NCBI GenBank assembly: GCA_019614645.1
Contig: JABWDB010000001.1
Location: forward strand, 4,402,001 to 4,466,000
Direction of reading: 5' to 3'
Length of the DNA stretch: 64,000 nucleotides
Source of the DNA: Stratiolaelaps scimitus
Lineage: Eukaryota > Arthropoda > Arachnida > Mesostigmata > Laelapidae
The notes beneath the pieces are model-generated. The model saw nothing but the letters and a program-made list of their open reading frames with translations, was not told where the DNA came from and did no database searches. Within the stretch, counting starts at the first letter, position 1, and each line of letters starts with the position of its first letter. Below are positions 1 to 11,500 of the stretch, one piece after another. The position numbers were made by a program, and so were the translations under genes.

Positions 1-199
1 AGAATCATTCATTTTGTGTTATCTAGTCCCTGCATGGCTAGTGTTGAACGTCTCAAACTTCTGGACACGATGGACATACGAGTTGGGTTCAAATCCTTTG
101 GAGAATTTTTGGATTTCTTTATGATATTTCTTTATCTTTGGATTCTGGCCAGGAGCGGGCGGTAGAAAAAGCAAGCGAAGGTAGCGCGACAGGTCCTCA

Positions 200-262
200 T
201 AGTAATACCTAAAAGTTAAGTGCCTGTCACAAGGAGAACAGCTGAGAGTCAACTCGAAATAG
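200..262 (+). repeat. Dispersed repeat, copy 1 (second copy at 22151)
   Basis: AGTAATACCTAAAAGTTAAG ... GCCTGTCACAAGGAGAACAG then CTGAGAGTCAACTCGAAATA matches a collinear stretch at 22151-22222. The last part, CTGAGRGTCA, resembles the end of SINE-2, so it may be a related tail. Confidence 0.5.
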
Positions 263-3200
263 TTCCCGGGCTGAGGGTCAATTGCGAAAAAAAGGGGTAT
301 CGGTCCCTAATATCGTCTCCCCGAGCGAAAACTGCTTAGAAATCATTCTCGTTCTTGTGTAACCTACTACAGCTTCATTCAAGAGTTTGGCCCTACGGTC
401 ATTTCAATAGCTAAGCTGGGGGATATATTTTAGGAAAGGCCATCGCCAACACAGACCTCGCCATATCGTGAACACCCCATAAATCGTGATCTTTGAAGTG
501 GTTTCCTTCTATATGACTATCCCTCTGCAATACCCGTTGGTTAGTTGTTAGAATTTAATGTTAGTTGGAGAGAATGAAATCGTATCGGCCATGTTCACGC
601 ATAGGGACGAAGGCGTCGGGCTGCCCTTTCCAGCAGGCTAATATTAGGCAGTGCTGTAATCCTGACATCTAGTTATGCAGTGGCGTGCGCAACCAAGTGG
701 AGCAGTATGATATGAGCAGTGTCCTGTCGGCTTTTGGAAGTAGTAGCAGCAGCAGCAACAGGGGGCGGGCTGGATAACTGCACCCACTAACGGAACGGTC
801 CGTCCGTTAGTGAGTGCAGCCACGCAGAAGGGTGCAAAATGCACGAGTGAATCCCGTGGAGCGAGCAGGAATAGCCGGAGCACAGTGCAGTGATAAACAT
901 AGCAGATGACAGCAGGGTGACGTTTGCGTGAGTTCTACTCACCCCCAAGCCACCGCAAGCCCAAAGGAACGTCCCGACTCGTGGGGAGTGAGGGGGCAGC
1001 CCAGTGACGGACGTAAGCGACAAAGAGACAGCTGCTAGAGTTTTTAGGGGCCCACAATTGCGGCGGATGAGGGAAATTTTCGTATAAGCCAAAGTGGCGG
1101 GGAAATGCTCGAGTACGCGTAGTAGCCGTGCGGGGTTGGGGTGATTAGGGAGATTAAGTAGCACCATATTGCTATCCTAGCACATCCGAAATGGATGTGT
1201 GCAGCAGAGCCGATATAGAACAAAAATAAAAACATCTTCGAATGACTCACACCCGATTTTGAGACCAGTGCATGCCGCAGGTCTCGAACATATCATAAGA
1301 ATGGGAGCACTTCGTCGCGACCCTACGATTCGACCCTGCGTCCACCTCTTCCAGGCGCATTTGGCATCTTGATGCGTGAATACGCGATGCCTTCGAATCG
1401 TGCCTTCTAACGGACGCTAAATTGGAGAAATCGTCGTCAGTGCGAACGTGTACTTCCTCCCAAGTGCGTTGATCACAACATGAATACACGCTCATGCGCT
1501 TAGCTGTTTCTTAGCTGTTTGTCGACGACATACAGAGTTCGTGAGCTTCTGCGCCACTCTCTCTGCTTCTGAAAGAAAAACTTCCGTTCTCTCTCGGACG
1601 AAACGTGCACAGTTCAGCGTCGTCCATTTGACAAAATCGCTGGGTTCAACGGAAACACTTAGCACTATACTGAATCTTAGCAACGGTGTACATTTATCGT
1701 CCAATGCCAAGTATTGACACGGTGTATTCATTGCTATTTGTAAGAAGGTTGCACTTTTCTCGCCTTGTTTTATACGGGCCTGGAAGATAATGCCTCACCC
1801 ACGCCGCCTCCTCCACATCCCTAGGTATAGACTGTGGGTTCGCACCCACTAAAACCTACTTCTTCTTAGATTTAATCCGAGGCCACTGGGACCATCTCAG
1901 AGCATCACTTCAGTAATCTTCTGGCCTAACCTCACCCAGCACCAACTTGTCCTCGCGCTCCGAACAGCTAGAGGCTCACAGCACTTGGTCAACGCCGTTG
2001 CCAGAAGCAGGCTCAGTAGTTGACCGCCGCTCAGATTATGGTCGAGCACTGACCCTTGAGTTGACACAAAGGCTGTGGTACAGCTGAACCGCTGCCCTTT
2101 TGATGGCGACAGAAAGTGGACGACACAATGATGCTCGCGCTGTACTTGACATTCGCGCCGATGTGTGGCACAAGATGGGACAACGCCCGCGACACCAACC
2201 AAGACGCATCGCGCTAGAGCTTAATGTCAACGGCCGTCTGTTTTGCAGTCATTCTGTCGGTCGAAGCGGCTCTATTGCCATGCGGCGACGTTTCGCGCGA
2301 TTCAGCCTTTTAGTTTCATGTGCGAAGTCATTTCAAAGGAGAGACGAGTGGCGGCAAGTAATCAGGCAGTGCTGTAGATATCTACGAGCAATGCTACGTA
2401 CCCCACTTGGAATGGGACACATTAGGCCGTGTATGGGACGGGCAGACGTGAACAAAATATTTCTTCTCTCCAGGGGTGAGCGAAGCATCCTTACTGTACG
2501 TCGGCAACGTATTCTTCGTGTGTAAGTAACTAGTGAACAAGGGAAATATTCTTGTGGAAAATTGCCGAAGCCAGTGTGAGATAGTCAAGATAATGGCCGC
2601 AGACATTCGTTACTTTGGCAGAGCAAAAACTTTTGATCGACATCACCGTCATTGTGGAACAAATGAGTCGGTCGAATTTCTTTTATAGCTGTTTTTCATT
2701 CATTTTGTAGCCGTTGTATTAAAGTTAGTTCCATAACAGTGAGATTTGTGCCACGTAGCTATTTAGATCTAGATAACGTGTTCTGCAAACCTGCAAATTC
2801 AAAGGACTTTCGTTTGCGGTTGACAACGGCGGTAACTCAAAAAATCGCCGAATTTCGAACTTCCCGAATACGCTATCAACCCAGTCCATATTCCGGCCTT
2901 TACAACTGGCAGGTCCGCCTATAAAGATCTATGGCCTTTTCTGTTTTCTAATTTGGGTACTCGTTTTGTTACGTAATATTTTCTCGCCTGTATACGATGT
3001 CCCACAAGGGATGCAAAGGTACCTGATGGCCAACCCTGGATGGCGAATATATAGATGGACCTTCCGCGGTACCTTAATAGACACTGATTACATGGGGTCA
3101 TGAAAAGCCGCTCCATTTTCTAATTCCCAATGGAAAGATACCTATTGATGCATATCTATTCATTCAAGCTCCCGGCTGATACGTCCAGTTTGTTTCACCT

Positions 3201-3788
3201 CTTTTCTATATAGGTGTTACGTTGCCCATGTATTTCGTAGTTCCATAATCAATTCTAACATATCCTTAGTAAACTATCAATTGACATACAGTCGACCGGC
3301 TTATTCCCCTTCCCACTACTCACGTGAATTGGTTAAGCAACAATGAAGCAATTTACCGACGACGCACTCGGCAAATCCTCGTCATTTGTCACGATAGTAG
3401 TTTTGAAATTTCTACGAAGGCATCGACAACAATTCGCAAGATAATCGAAATTATGCCAGACTTGGTGGCTTTTATCACATTAACCGCTCAATGTATTTAC
3501 CATTTTTTATCATAGTTGTAATTGCAATGGGTGAGACAATTCGCGTATCGCCCAAATCTTAATGTCGATCAATAGCAGCTGGGCAATCGTCCAGAATCCG
3601 TTCATTAAGGACGTTCATCAGTTGTTGTTTGTCGCGGACTGGATGCTCGGATATGATAAGCATTCGACCGTCGAGTGGGGGGTCATGTTATCATTAAACA
3701 TTACATATCGTACATTTATATGTAATATTTTTAGTATCAGTGTGAGCTGGGCTGCAAAAAAAACACCTTTTATTTTATTTTTATATTT
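263..3788. other. Anonymous DNA
   Basis: No gene is supported. It contains the hairpin at 778 and a (CAG)n-like stretch near 744-760. The open frame 2100-2525 (141 codons) has no domain. Confidence 0.5.
778..819. repeat. Hairpin, 17-bp arms
   Basis: Left arm CTGCACCCACTAACGGA (778-794) pairs with TCCGTTAGTGAGTGCAG (803-819) with one mismatch; the spacer is 8 bases. It lies in otherwise anonymous sequence. No terminator or miRNA function can be claimed. Confidence 0.7.
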
Positions 3789-3850
3789 TATCGAGAACTA
3801 AAGCGTATTATATTGCCTGTCCGAAAATAAACTTGATTTTGAAACTTGAA
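3789..3850 (+). repeat. 3' end of a LINE related to the 29-32 kb element
   Basis: ATCGAGAACTAAAGCGTATT followed by ATATTGCCTGTCCG and AAAATAAACTTG aligns well with the terminal block of the 29-32 kb LINE. After it come TTGAAAC-like repeats instead of ATGTT. The preceding 100 bases are AT-rich like a 3' UTR. No RT domain was recognised upstream, so this is either a very short 5'-truncated insertion or an old relic. Confidence 0.5.
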
Positions 3851-4196
3851 AACTGAACACGCGTCCACGGGACAATGTCGTTAAATGTTCTGCTTTCCAA
3901 ATCCTAATGAATTAGAAATTAGGTTAGCGTGAATGTAGAGCAGCCTACGCACGTGGCATTACCAAGATTCTGATGTAAGACGAGTTAGACTGATAATAAA
4001 AACGGTGTCTCTCATCTGTTAAACTAACCGCTGAGGAAACTGCATCTTCATTATTTTTACCTGAGTTTTCTTAAAGAAGTCATATTTCACTCTTGTGAAA
4101 TATGCCAGCCAAGGTAGCGTCCCCTGGCGGCTCAGCTGCACTGTTAATCAGTCCAACTAAAACTTTAGTATTGTCAATATCTATACCATATTAGCA

Positions 4197-4208
4197 TGGC
4201 GCAGTCAG
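4197..4208 (+). other. Possible tRNA primer-binding site of the Gypsy relic
   Basis: TGGCGCAGTCAG resembles the TGGCGCAGTCGG-type site used by several insect Gypsy elements (tRNA-Ser type, as I recall). It would mark the end of the 5' LTR at about 4196. The evidence is one short motif in the right orientation and order. Confidence 0.35.
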
Positions 4209-4839
4209 ACTAGGTTAAACGTAAGGGACAACATACAAGAGCTGAAGATCAATTAAGTACGCACGTGGGATCGGGCACACCGGACATAAATAGAGCAACA
4301 GTGTCGCAAAGAACCATCACTACTCTAATAAGCCATAAAGGACATTGCAGCGAAAACTGGTCGATCTTCTCGGATGCCTAGATAGATTATGCACTGATCA
4401 ATGACGTGTTGAAACTGAACCCCAGAAGACAGCTAGCACAGCTCGGGTCAATGTCCGATGACGCTCATCATATATTCCTCTCCAGCTTCGGAGTCGAAAC
4501 AGTTTCGGGTGAGAGCACCGACGCAACAGGGTAAAATGGGCCATGTGATGAATGATCACAAACTAACGCTGACACCCAACCTCGCTTAACTTACCGAGCC
4601 ACTAAGCAGACTCGCACAACAACAATACAAACACAGTGGAAAAAGCCAACAACAAAAGACACTTGAAGGGCTCAAGAGGAAGTCCACAGAAGCGTCCATA
4701 TAAAGAGAAAGGAGATGACAAGGAAAATTAGGTGTACTATTATAATACATGCGGCTAACTAGTAGCCGATACGTCCCCGTTATTGAGAGTGGTATTATTG
4801 CAAGAATTCCTTGCAAAACTCGTCACGTGCGAGAAATTA

Positions 4840-5115
4840 AACCACTATACCTACAGAATGAATAACGTTGGAGTCCGTACAGGCCCAAAAACGGTTGAAA
4901 GCATATTCTCAAAGGCATTAAATCCTTGCCCAAATCAGTTCTAACCAATGCGTCTCGAACTCATGAAATATAACATAAAAGTGAAATATATACTGAGGAG
5001 GACTACCTTAATTGCTGACCTTCTGAACCGCTCTGAACTTCCTGGCAGAAGACCTGTCCACGGAGGAACTCTGCAGACTAGAGGTAGACAACACAAAACG
5101 GTGCGAGTACAATAG
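4840..5115 (+). pseudogene. Gypsy RNase H C-terminus and connector, broken
   Basis: A frame from 4948 reads LELMKYNIKVKYI and then LIADLLNRSELP. This is the conserved end of Gypsy RNase H, where the typical pattern is a basic-hydrophobic run, then Y-x-P-G-K and IADxLSR. Just upstream, in a frame ending at a TAA near 4941, is TVESIFSKALNPCP, corresponding to the preceding block. The frame ends at TAG 5113-5115. The proline-glycine of the usual P-G-K is changed. Confidence 0.7.
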
Positions 5116-5140
5116 AACCTCAGACCCCCTGATAGAACAG

Positions 5141-5830
5141 GTGGAAGGGGAGACTGAACAAAGCGTACCAATACAAAAACTAATCAACGTCATAAAGCAC
5201 GGCAGGTCAACGAAGGGAAAAGAGGTTCGACGCGAGGGGGTGATCGTGGACTATGGGGTGGTGTACCGAGGCTCGACTGCGTTGGCCCCTCTCCGTAGTT
5301 CAGAACAGACTTTCAGCAGCTTGCACATAAATCACATCTTGCTTACGATGCCATGTGCCGCCGTATTCCGGACACTATATACTGGCGCCGAGAATTGAAG
5401 ACAACATGAGAGATTGGGTAAATCACTGTGCAACATGCCGAACTTACAGGGCAAAATAACGCGCCGAACCACTAATCAATAGCGTGTGGCAAACACCAGT
5501 GGCAAAGAGTACACCAAGACATCTTCGTGTAGGAAAGCGCAAGCATTTAGTTATGATGGATGGTTGTGGTGCTGGACCACAATACAACAGCACATCACAT
5601 AATTAAGGAAAGAAGGGTACACTTCGGAAGGCACCTCAGAGGGAGAAAAATTCGTACAAATTCAGACCCAAGGTATATAATAGGAGCGTTGAAAGGCTTT
5701 TTCAGTTGGATCCAGCTCGTTGAATATACCGTCAGCGAGCCCCGCCATCACCAATCAAACGGGAAGGCTGGTAGCTCTGTCCAAATGGCAAATGCGTTGT
5801 AAAATAGGCGAGAATCAAGAACGACGGCGA
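5141..5830 (+). pseudogene. Gypsy integrase, broken by frameshifts and stops
   Basis: The zinc-binding N-terminus is partly kept (LHINH in the frame 5141-5398, HCATCRTYRAK after a shift near 5397), followed by a stop at about 5457. The catalytic core continues in the frame 5560-5802 with VVVLDHNTTAHHIIK, a degenerate second-Asp block NSDPRY, and HHQSNGKAGSS, where the usual catalytic Glu after NGKA is Gly. Stops then truncate the C-terminal domain. Family assignment to Ty3/Gypsy integrase is firm; function is lost. Confidence 0.75.
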
Positions 5831-8551
5831 TCATCTGTATGTGGCTTTACTTGAGTAGTGAGTAACGCAGCAAGTAGATGGACATTTGCACATCGCACTG
5901 TGTGCACGAACAAAGTGCGAAAATAATAAGTAATGGCCTTTACAGTACGGACTTCTCAACGGATTGTCAGTCACGAAACATTTCCCGACTCGTACATGTG
6001 GGATTTCAAAATAAGTGAAACCTGTATGGTATAACGGGTGGAGAACCTCCACTGCAAGCCCATTGCTAATATTTATTATAAACGAACGAAGGTTTGTTAC
6101 TTGTTCAGAAAACTAAACGCAAACCAAGTGTTCGGGAAAGGTTTATAACTGATGATCACAATGGTTGGCGCAAAGCTTCAGTCTACTTTGTCAATTTCAT
6201 ATTCGCATATCAGGGAGATTTATATCGTTCCGGAGCTGATGTTCGAGTATCGAATTTGCTTTACTGCCAGCATGACCTCAATAGTTAGATACTATTGCAT
6301 CCCGCCACGATATTTGCAACCGGTTTTGAATCTCCGATATTACCTATGGACATTGCTATAGTATGGTTGGGCATAGAGAAGTTAGATGAGGGTTGCAAGC
6401 TCGTATACCCTTACGGGGTTTATGACTGGGCTCGCTATGACCTTGTGAGGCAAGAACTGTTCCAACTCTTAGATGTATGCATATATCATATATACATGCA
6501 TATAACATCGGATGCATTACCGATAAGCCGTCAGAAGCGGCAAGAGGTGAGCCGACCTATTTACTGTAAGTAAAGTAAAACTTAAAGTAGGTTCTAAGAA
6601 TAATATAATAGAAGCGTAATAGTTTTGAAAAACTAATTACTCTGTAGCAATCTTAAAATAGTAAGTAGAGGCTGGTCATTGAACTAAACCCATATGTATC
6701 TGTGTTGTCAGATACCTCTTCTTCAAAGTGGCCACTAAGGGAGCCGGGCGGTGCGCTGTCAACCACCAATCGCATATGAACCGTCATCAGTCATTGTGCG
6801 ACCCTCGTGCTGTCAATATCCAACATACGAACAACCTGTCCTTTGAGGATATTCGTAGTTTGCATTCAGAAATGGTGACATTGGTACAAGGCTGCCACAT
6901 TCATTTACAGATCGTATTGCAAGTGCTGATTAACATGCAGTACCAATATTCCTCTCTCTTCCCTCCTCGGAGACAGCGAGAGAGACAGCGGCAGAGACCA
7001 AGAAAGTGTAAGTTGCACGGCCCCGTGGCGATATGTAAATGTGTACCACACCCTGCAAAACTGTGGGTTTCTGGTTGAAACTATGATTCATAGGTAAAAA
7101 ATGTCTATCATTGTTTCTCTCAGATAGCACGACCTTCAGTCGGCTATCCGCTCGCTCCCCCGTGATAGGCACGTCTCGACGCCGTGCCGATATGCGCGGG
7201 TATGCAACTCCACGTGTAGAAGAACGGATGAGAAATGAACAAACAGACGAACGAATGACAAAAAGCAAAAGCGGCGGCCATCCCGAGTTCGTCACTGATA
7301 GAGGAAGGTGTTCCGCCAATTTCGCCCCTCTCCGGGTCCGACCGTGACTGACACAACTGTCGTGGTTGAGTAGTCGGCCTTAGCAGGATGGCCAGTGCCT
7401 TCTGTCCATTTGTGTTGTGCTGTTGTGTGCCGGTGTTTGTGTGGCCCGCTCCCCGGTGCGCATCTGTTCCTGCATCGTCCTAACCTCAAGAGTGGGCGTC
7501 CCCTTCTTCGTATTACCATGGGAGCCACATGAATGGGCCCGGGTGGTCGTGTGTGTGTGTGGTATTGGACGTTGAGCGTCGGCGCTGTCTGTCTGACTGC
7601 AGAGAAGGTGGGGCCTGCTGATGTATGGTGGAGTTCGTGTTATACACGTTCGGCACGAGCTTCTGCCGCTGCTGCTGCTCGCAAAGCGAGCGTCGTCGTG
7701 CAAGTTTTCATACGAACGGGATACGCCCATCGTCATTGCGTGATGCTATAACAACACATTCGTATGGAGGGCGCACAATGAACGGACTGTGCTGAACACT
7801 GGCGCATTTTTGCTGAATCTGCTTTCTATCCTGTCGTCGTACGTCTGCTCGGGCATACGAGAGTGAGGTTTACCGTCCACAGACGAGGGCCGATGCGCCA
7901 CGCGGGGGCTGCCGCGAGAGGAGCGGTAGGTGTCTATTTTACGGTGGATGTGCATCGTCCCGATGCAGAGGCTCGGTCCATACACACCGTTGAGTTAGTA
8001 AGGACGATTGTACGAATATTAAGCAATGCCGACTCGCTTTACATCGATAAGATAAAAGGCAGAGGCAAGGTTGAAAGTAGGCCCTTAGTTCAGTGTCGAA
8101 TAAATCCTGCCCGGATATGCTTGCGCTGTCGTGACATTTTCACATGCACATTTCCACAAACAAGAACACAAACTATTTTTGAAGCTTCGCCGGAAGTCTG
8201 ACTTTTTGTCGGCTTGTTGTGTCAAAGCAACGTCTCAGCGATTTAGTACCTAGTATTGATGACATTCGTTGATTTGATGTTAACGCTGTCGCTTTAGCAG
8301 AGACTTGTATTGTCCACAATACAATATATATATACAATACATACTAACTTACATAGGGCCAATGACTAATTCTAATAAGTGCTCCGCTTCGTCCCATGTC
8401 GCTTGTACTCACAACAACTCCTGATCATCCAATCAGTTCGAAGCACGAGACCAGCTACGCCTAATTCATTAACCGTAATTCGTGTGAATAACATGATTAT
8501 TACTAATGATAACCGAAATGAACGCGTGCAATAATATAACATTAGCCAGAG

Positions 8552-8584
<33 letters not shown>

Positions 8585-11500
8585 ACCATAAGACTAACAA
8601 TCCGTACTTACTGCTTAATGTGATAAGTAGCCTTGAAAGTGCGAACATGGTGAAACATTAGGTCACCAGCACGTAGGAAACGTCATTCCTGGTCTAATGA
8701 ATGAAACCGGTTGCTGACCAAGTGACATACTTTCCGGATACCAAAACTAGTTGATAATCATCGTTGTAGCAGAGTGCAGTTACACAGATGTTATATATAG
8801 CCGAGTCGAGAACAGGTGAACTCGTCTGTTGCAAACCATCCTACGCCACAGTGACTCACGTAATATTATTTAACAAGCATGTAGCAGTTGCAACATCTTC
8901 AACATATATAATACGAGATAGGGCAGAGGAGACCGCTACGGGAGGGCCATGAGGAAGAAAAGTCGACGGCCAACAGAGACTTCTAGAGATGGAAAGAAAC
9001 AAAACCCCTAAGAAAAATCCTCCTCCGCCGGCCCTCTAAACAGGGATAGAATAGTACTTAGGCGGAACTAACCGCAGACGTAAGCACACGTGAGCGGGTT
9101 ACCCCGCAAAGGAGCTGGAAACCGTTGAAATAGGCTAGTCGAAGAAAAGATTTCAGCCGCTGGCTCTGGGCCTTTCTTCCTCCCCACTGATCTTTCGGTG
9201 TTGTAAAGCAATCGTTCACTTCGTGAAGCTGGAATATGCAGTTGAAGTGACACAGCACGGCGAAATGGACTCACAAGTCTCACGGTCATATAGTGCCACA
9301 CGAAAAGAACAAGACAAAAAAACCTTTTGTTTAGGCGTTTCCGTTGTCAGTGGTGACCAATTCCTGCCTTTCGCCGTTGAGGTTGTGTCGAACGCGGCTG
9401 TGTTTAGCATTTATCAGTATACATTGTCATATACAATGAAAGCGGAGCGTTTGTCCATTTCGTGTTGAAATATTCACCACTCACCTAAACCTTATTAGCC
9501 TTTGGCAAGAGCGCCCGACCCGAAATTATATAAAGCAGTTAATAAATGACGTTGTTGTTTTTGTTTATTATCCACTAATGGCGCTGCATGGAGCCATGTA
9601 CGCTTTTTTTTACTTGTTATATGTATTTATGTATATAGATATAACGTAAGGCGAGGTCAGTCGATGTTTCCGAGTATGTTACTAGTATATTAATGCCACG
9701 CTGGAATACCCAGCAAGGGTAACACCACCACCCCCCGGCTGATCAAGTCAGCCGCGAGTCGATCTGTTTGCTCTGGTCCCGAGTCTATGCGCTGAATCGC
9801 AAATCTCGTTTTGGTTAGCCGTCGTGTTTACCGCTCGGATCCTTGCTGCAGGTGAAACTAGGCGGGGAGGGCGCAAACCTGTATTCTGATACAGTTCTAC
9901 CTTTCGGGTGGAAGCTATGCTTGCTACAAATGCAATTTGTGTTCCCACGGCTTCAGTCCTCTATGAATGGCCGGGTGCGGCCTGTCCGAAAAGCGGAAAT
10001 TCGTAGGACGATAAATTTGTGAGGAAGCGCATATGGTTTCCCTTATGTAGAACTTTGTCAGTTTTCACACACTGCAGAAGGCGGAACGCAACTGATACTC
10101 ATCGAGGTAGAACTGGAAGGACTTCACCGAAGTTGAACTTGCATGTTACCAAGGTATAGATAATTCCCTCAACATAGTTGTCTTGAAAATTTCGTAACGA
10201 AACAAAAAGGCGAGTTCGATGCCAGTCTCTTAAGCCGATGTGCTGAAGCTCGGGCTCGAGCCAACTCCAACTCGACTGTGAGACATTTGATCTCGTCAAA
10301 TACTTGCTTTAGTTTACCTGCAGCTTGCAGAGACTGTTCAAGTTGACGGCAAACGAGAACAGGCTTGCTACCGAGTGGTCCTCGCTGAGTGCTTTCAATT
10401 CTCTGTTACGTTTTCATCTGCCACTCGAGCCCACAATGTGAATGCACGATTAATGCGTAGACTTCGCCAGACGAGAATACACTAGGTAGTGAAAAGGATG
10501 CGTCTGGGAAACATCAGGTTCGTGCGAAGTTTCTCATATATAATGCGAAGCGGCGCAAAATGGAGCCTACCTGGCTCGTTATCTCGGTACCGGTTGACAA
10601 CGTATGAATAACCCAAGTGTGAAAGTTGCTTAGTTCGTCGAGCTCGACACAATAGGCACACACGTTGAATTACCGGACGGAACGAATTTTTCCATTTTCC
10701 CATAATGAATAGGGTCGAATGGACTAAACGTAGCAATAGTAACTAGATTACTGGCGTACGGCAATAGAGTAAGTGAAACAGGTTAATACTTTTATACAAT
10801 TGCGGCAAGATAACAGAGAGTAACCGAATCGAATTGAAATTAGGTAATGAGAGGGCCGGGCTACAATTAGAAGTTCAACAAAGTAAAGGAAGAAGTAGCT
10901 AGATCATTTCAATGAGCGACGTGAATCCCTGAAACAAGCTCACGCGACTAGTGTATGAGATTAACCAGGACAACGAATAGGCGGTAGCTGCAGCCAAATA
11001 TGATTGAATGATAGCATTTGCTTACGTACAGCTTGTTGCCACGAAGCATCACGCAGGATCGAGTGGTTAGGGCCCACCCACTATTCCGGTGTTAAATACA
11101 AATCGATGCGCAAGTGTGATATATAGGAAGAATCTATTAGGGAATATATCAATGCTGTTATTCAATGTATATAACTTTTTTACCGATGATTGCCGGTGCT
11201 CCGATTTCCTGAGGAAATGATCAGAGAACTCAGACAGGGCGACGCTGATCAGACATGAAGAATACTCAGTTGAGCTGTCTATCGTTCGTGCACACACAGA
11301 CGATAGGTGGGCAGGTATGTCTTCTGATCGACTACTTCCTGATGCGTGGAAAATATCGCTAGGCTCATTTCTATAGTGCTCAATACGACAATTGACGGGA
11401 TACGATGGAGAGCTGTGCTACTGTAAATATGCCGAGATGAAGGCTAGTACATATTTGCTCCTTAGCTGCTTCATCGCGTCTATGCCGCCGTCACTAGACG

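Larger units (their letters stand above)
4197..5830 (+). mobile_element. Decayed, internally deleted Ty3/Gypsy LTR retrotransposon
   Basis: Pol remnants in the order RNase H, linker, integrase lie on the plus strand between about 4840 and 5830. They are broken by stops and frameshifts. A primer-binding-site-like TGGCGCAGTCAG is found at 4197, only about 650 bases before the RNase H relic. Gag, protease and most of the RT therefore appear deleted or unrecognisable. No matching LTR pair was found by eye. The element cannot be active. Confidence 0.75.

Noticed and set aside
1897..2230. Minus-strand frame with a TQGSVLDHNL stretch recalling the RT motif PQGSVLGP
   Set aside because: Only one short motif fits; neither the YADD motif nor other RT blocks could be found in any frame nearby.
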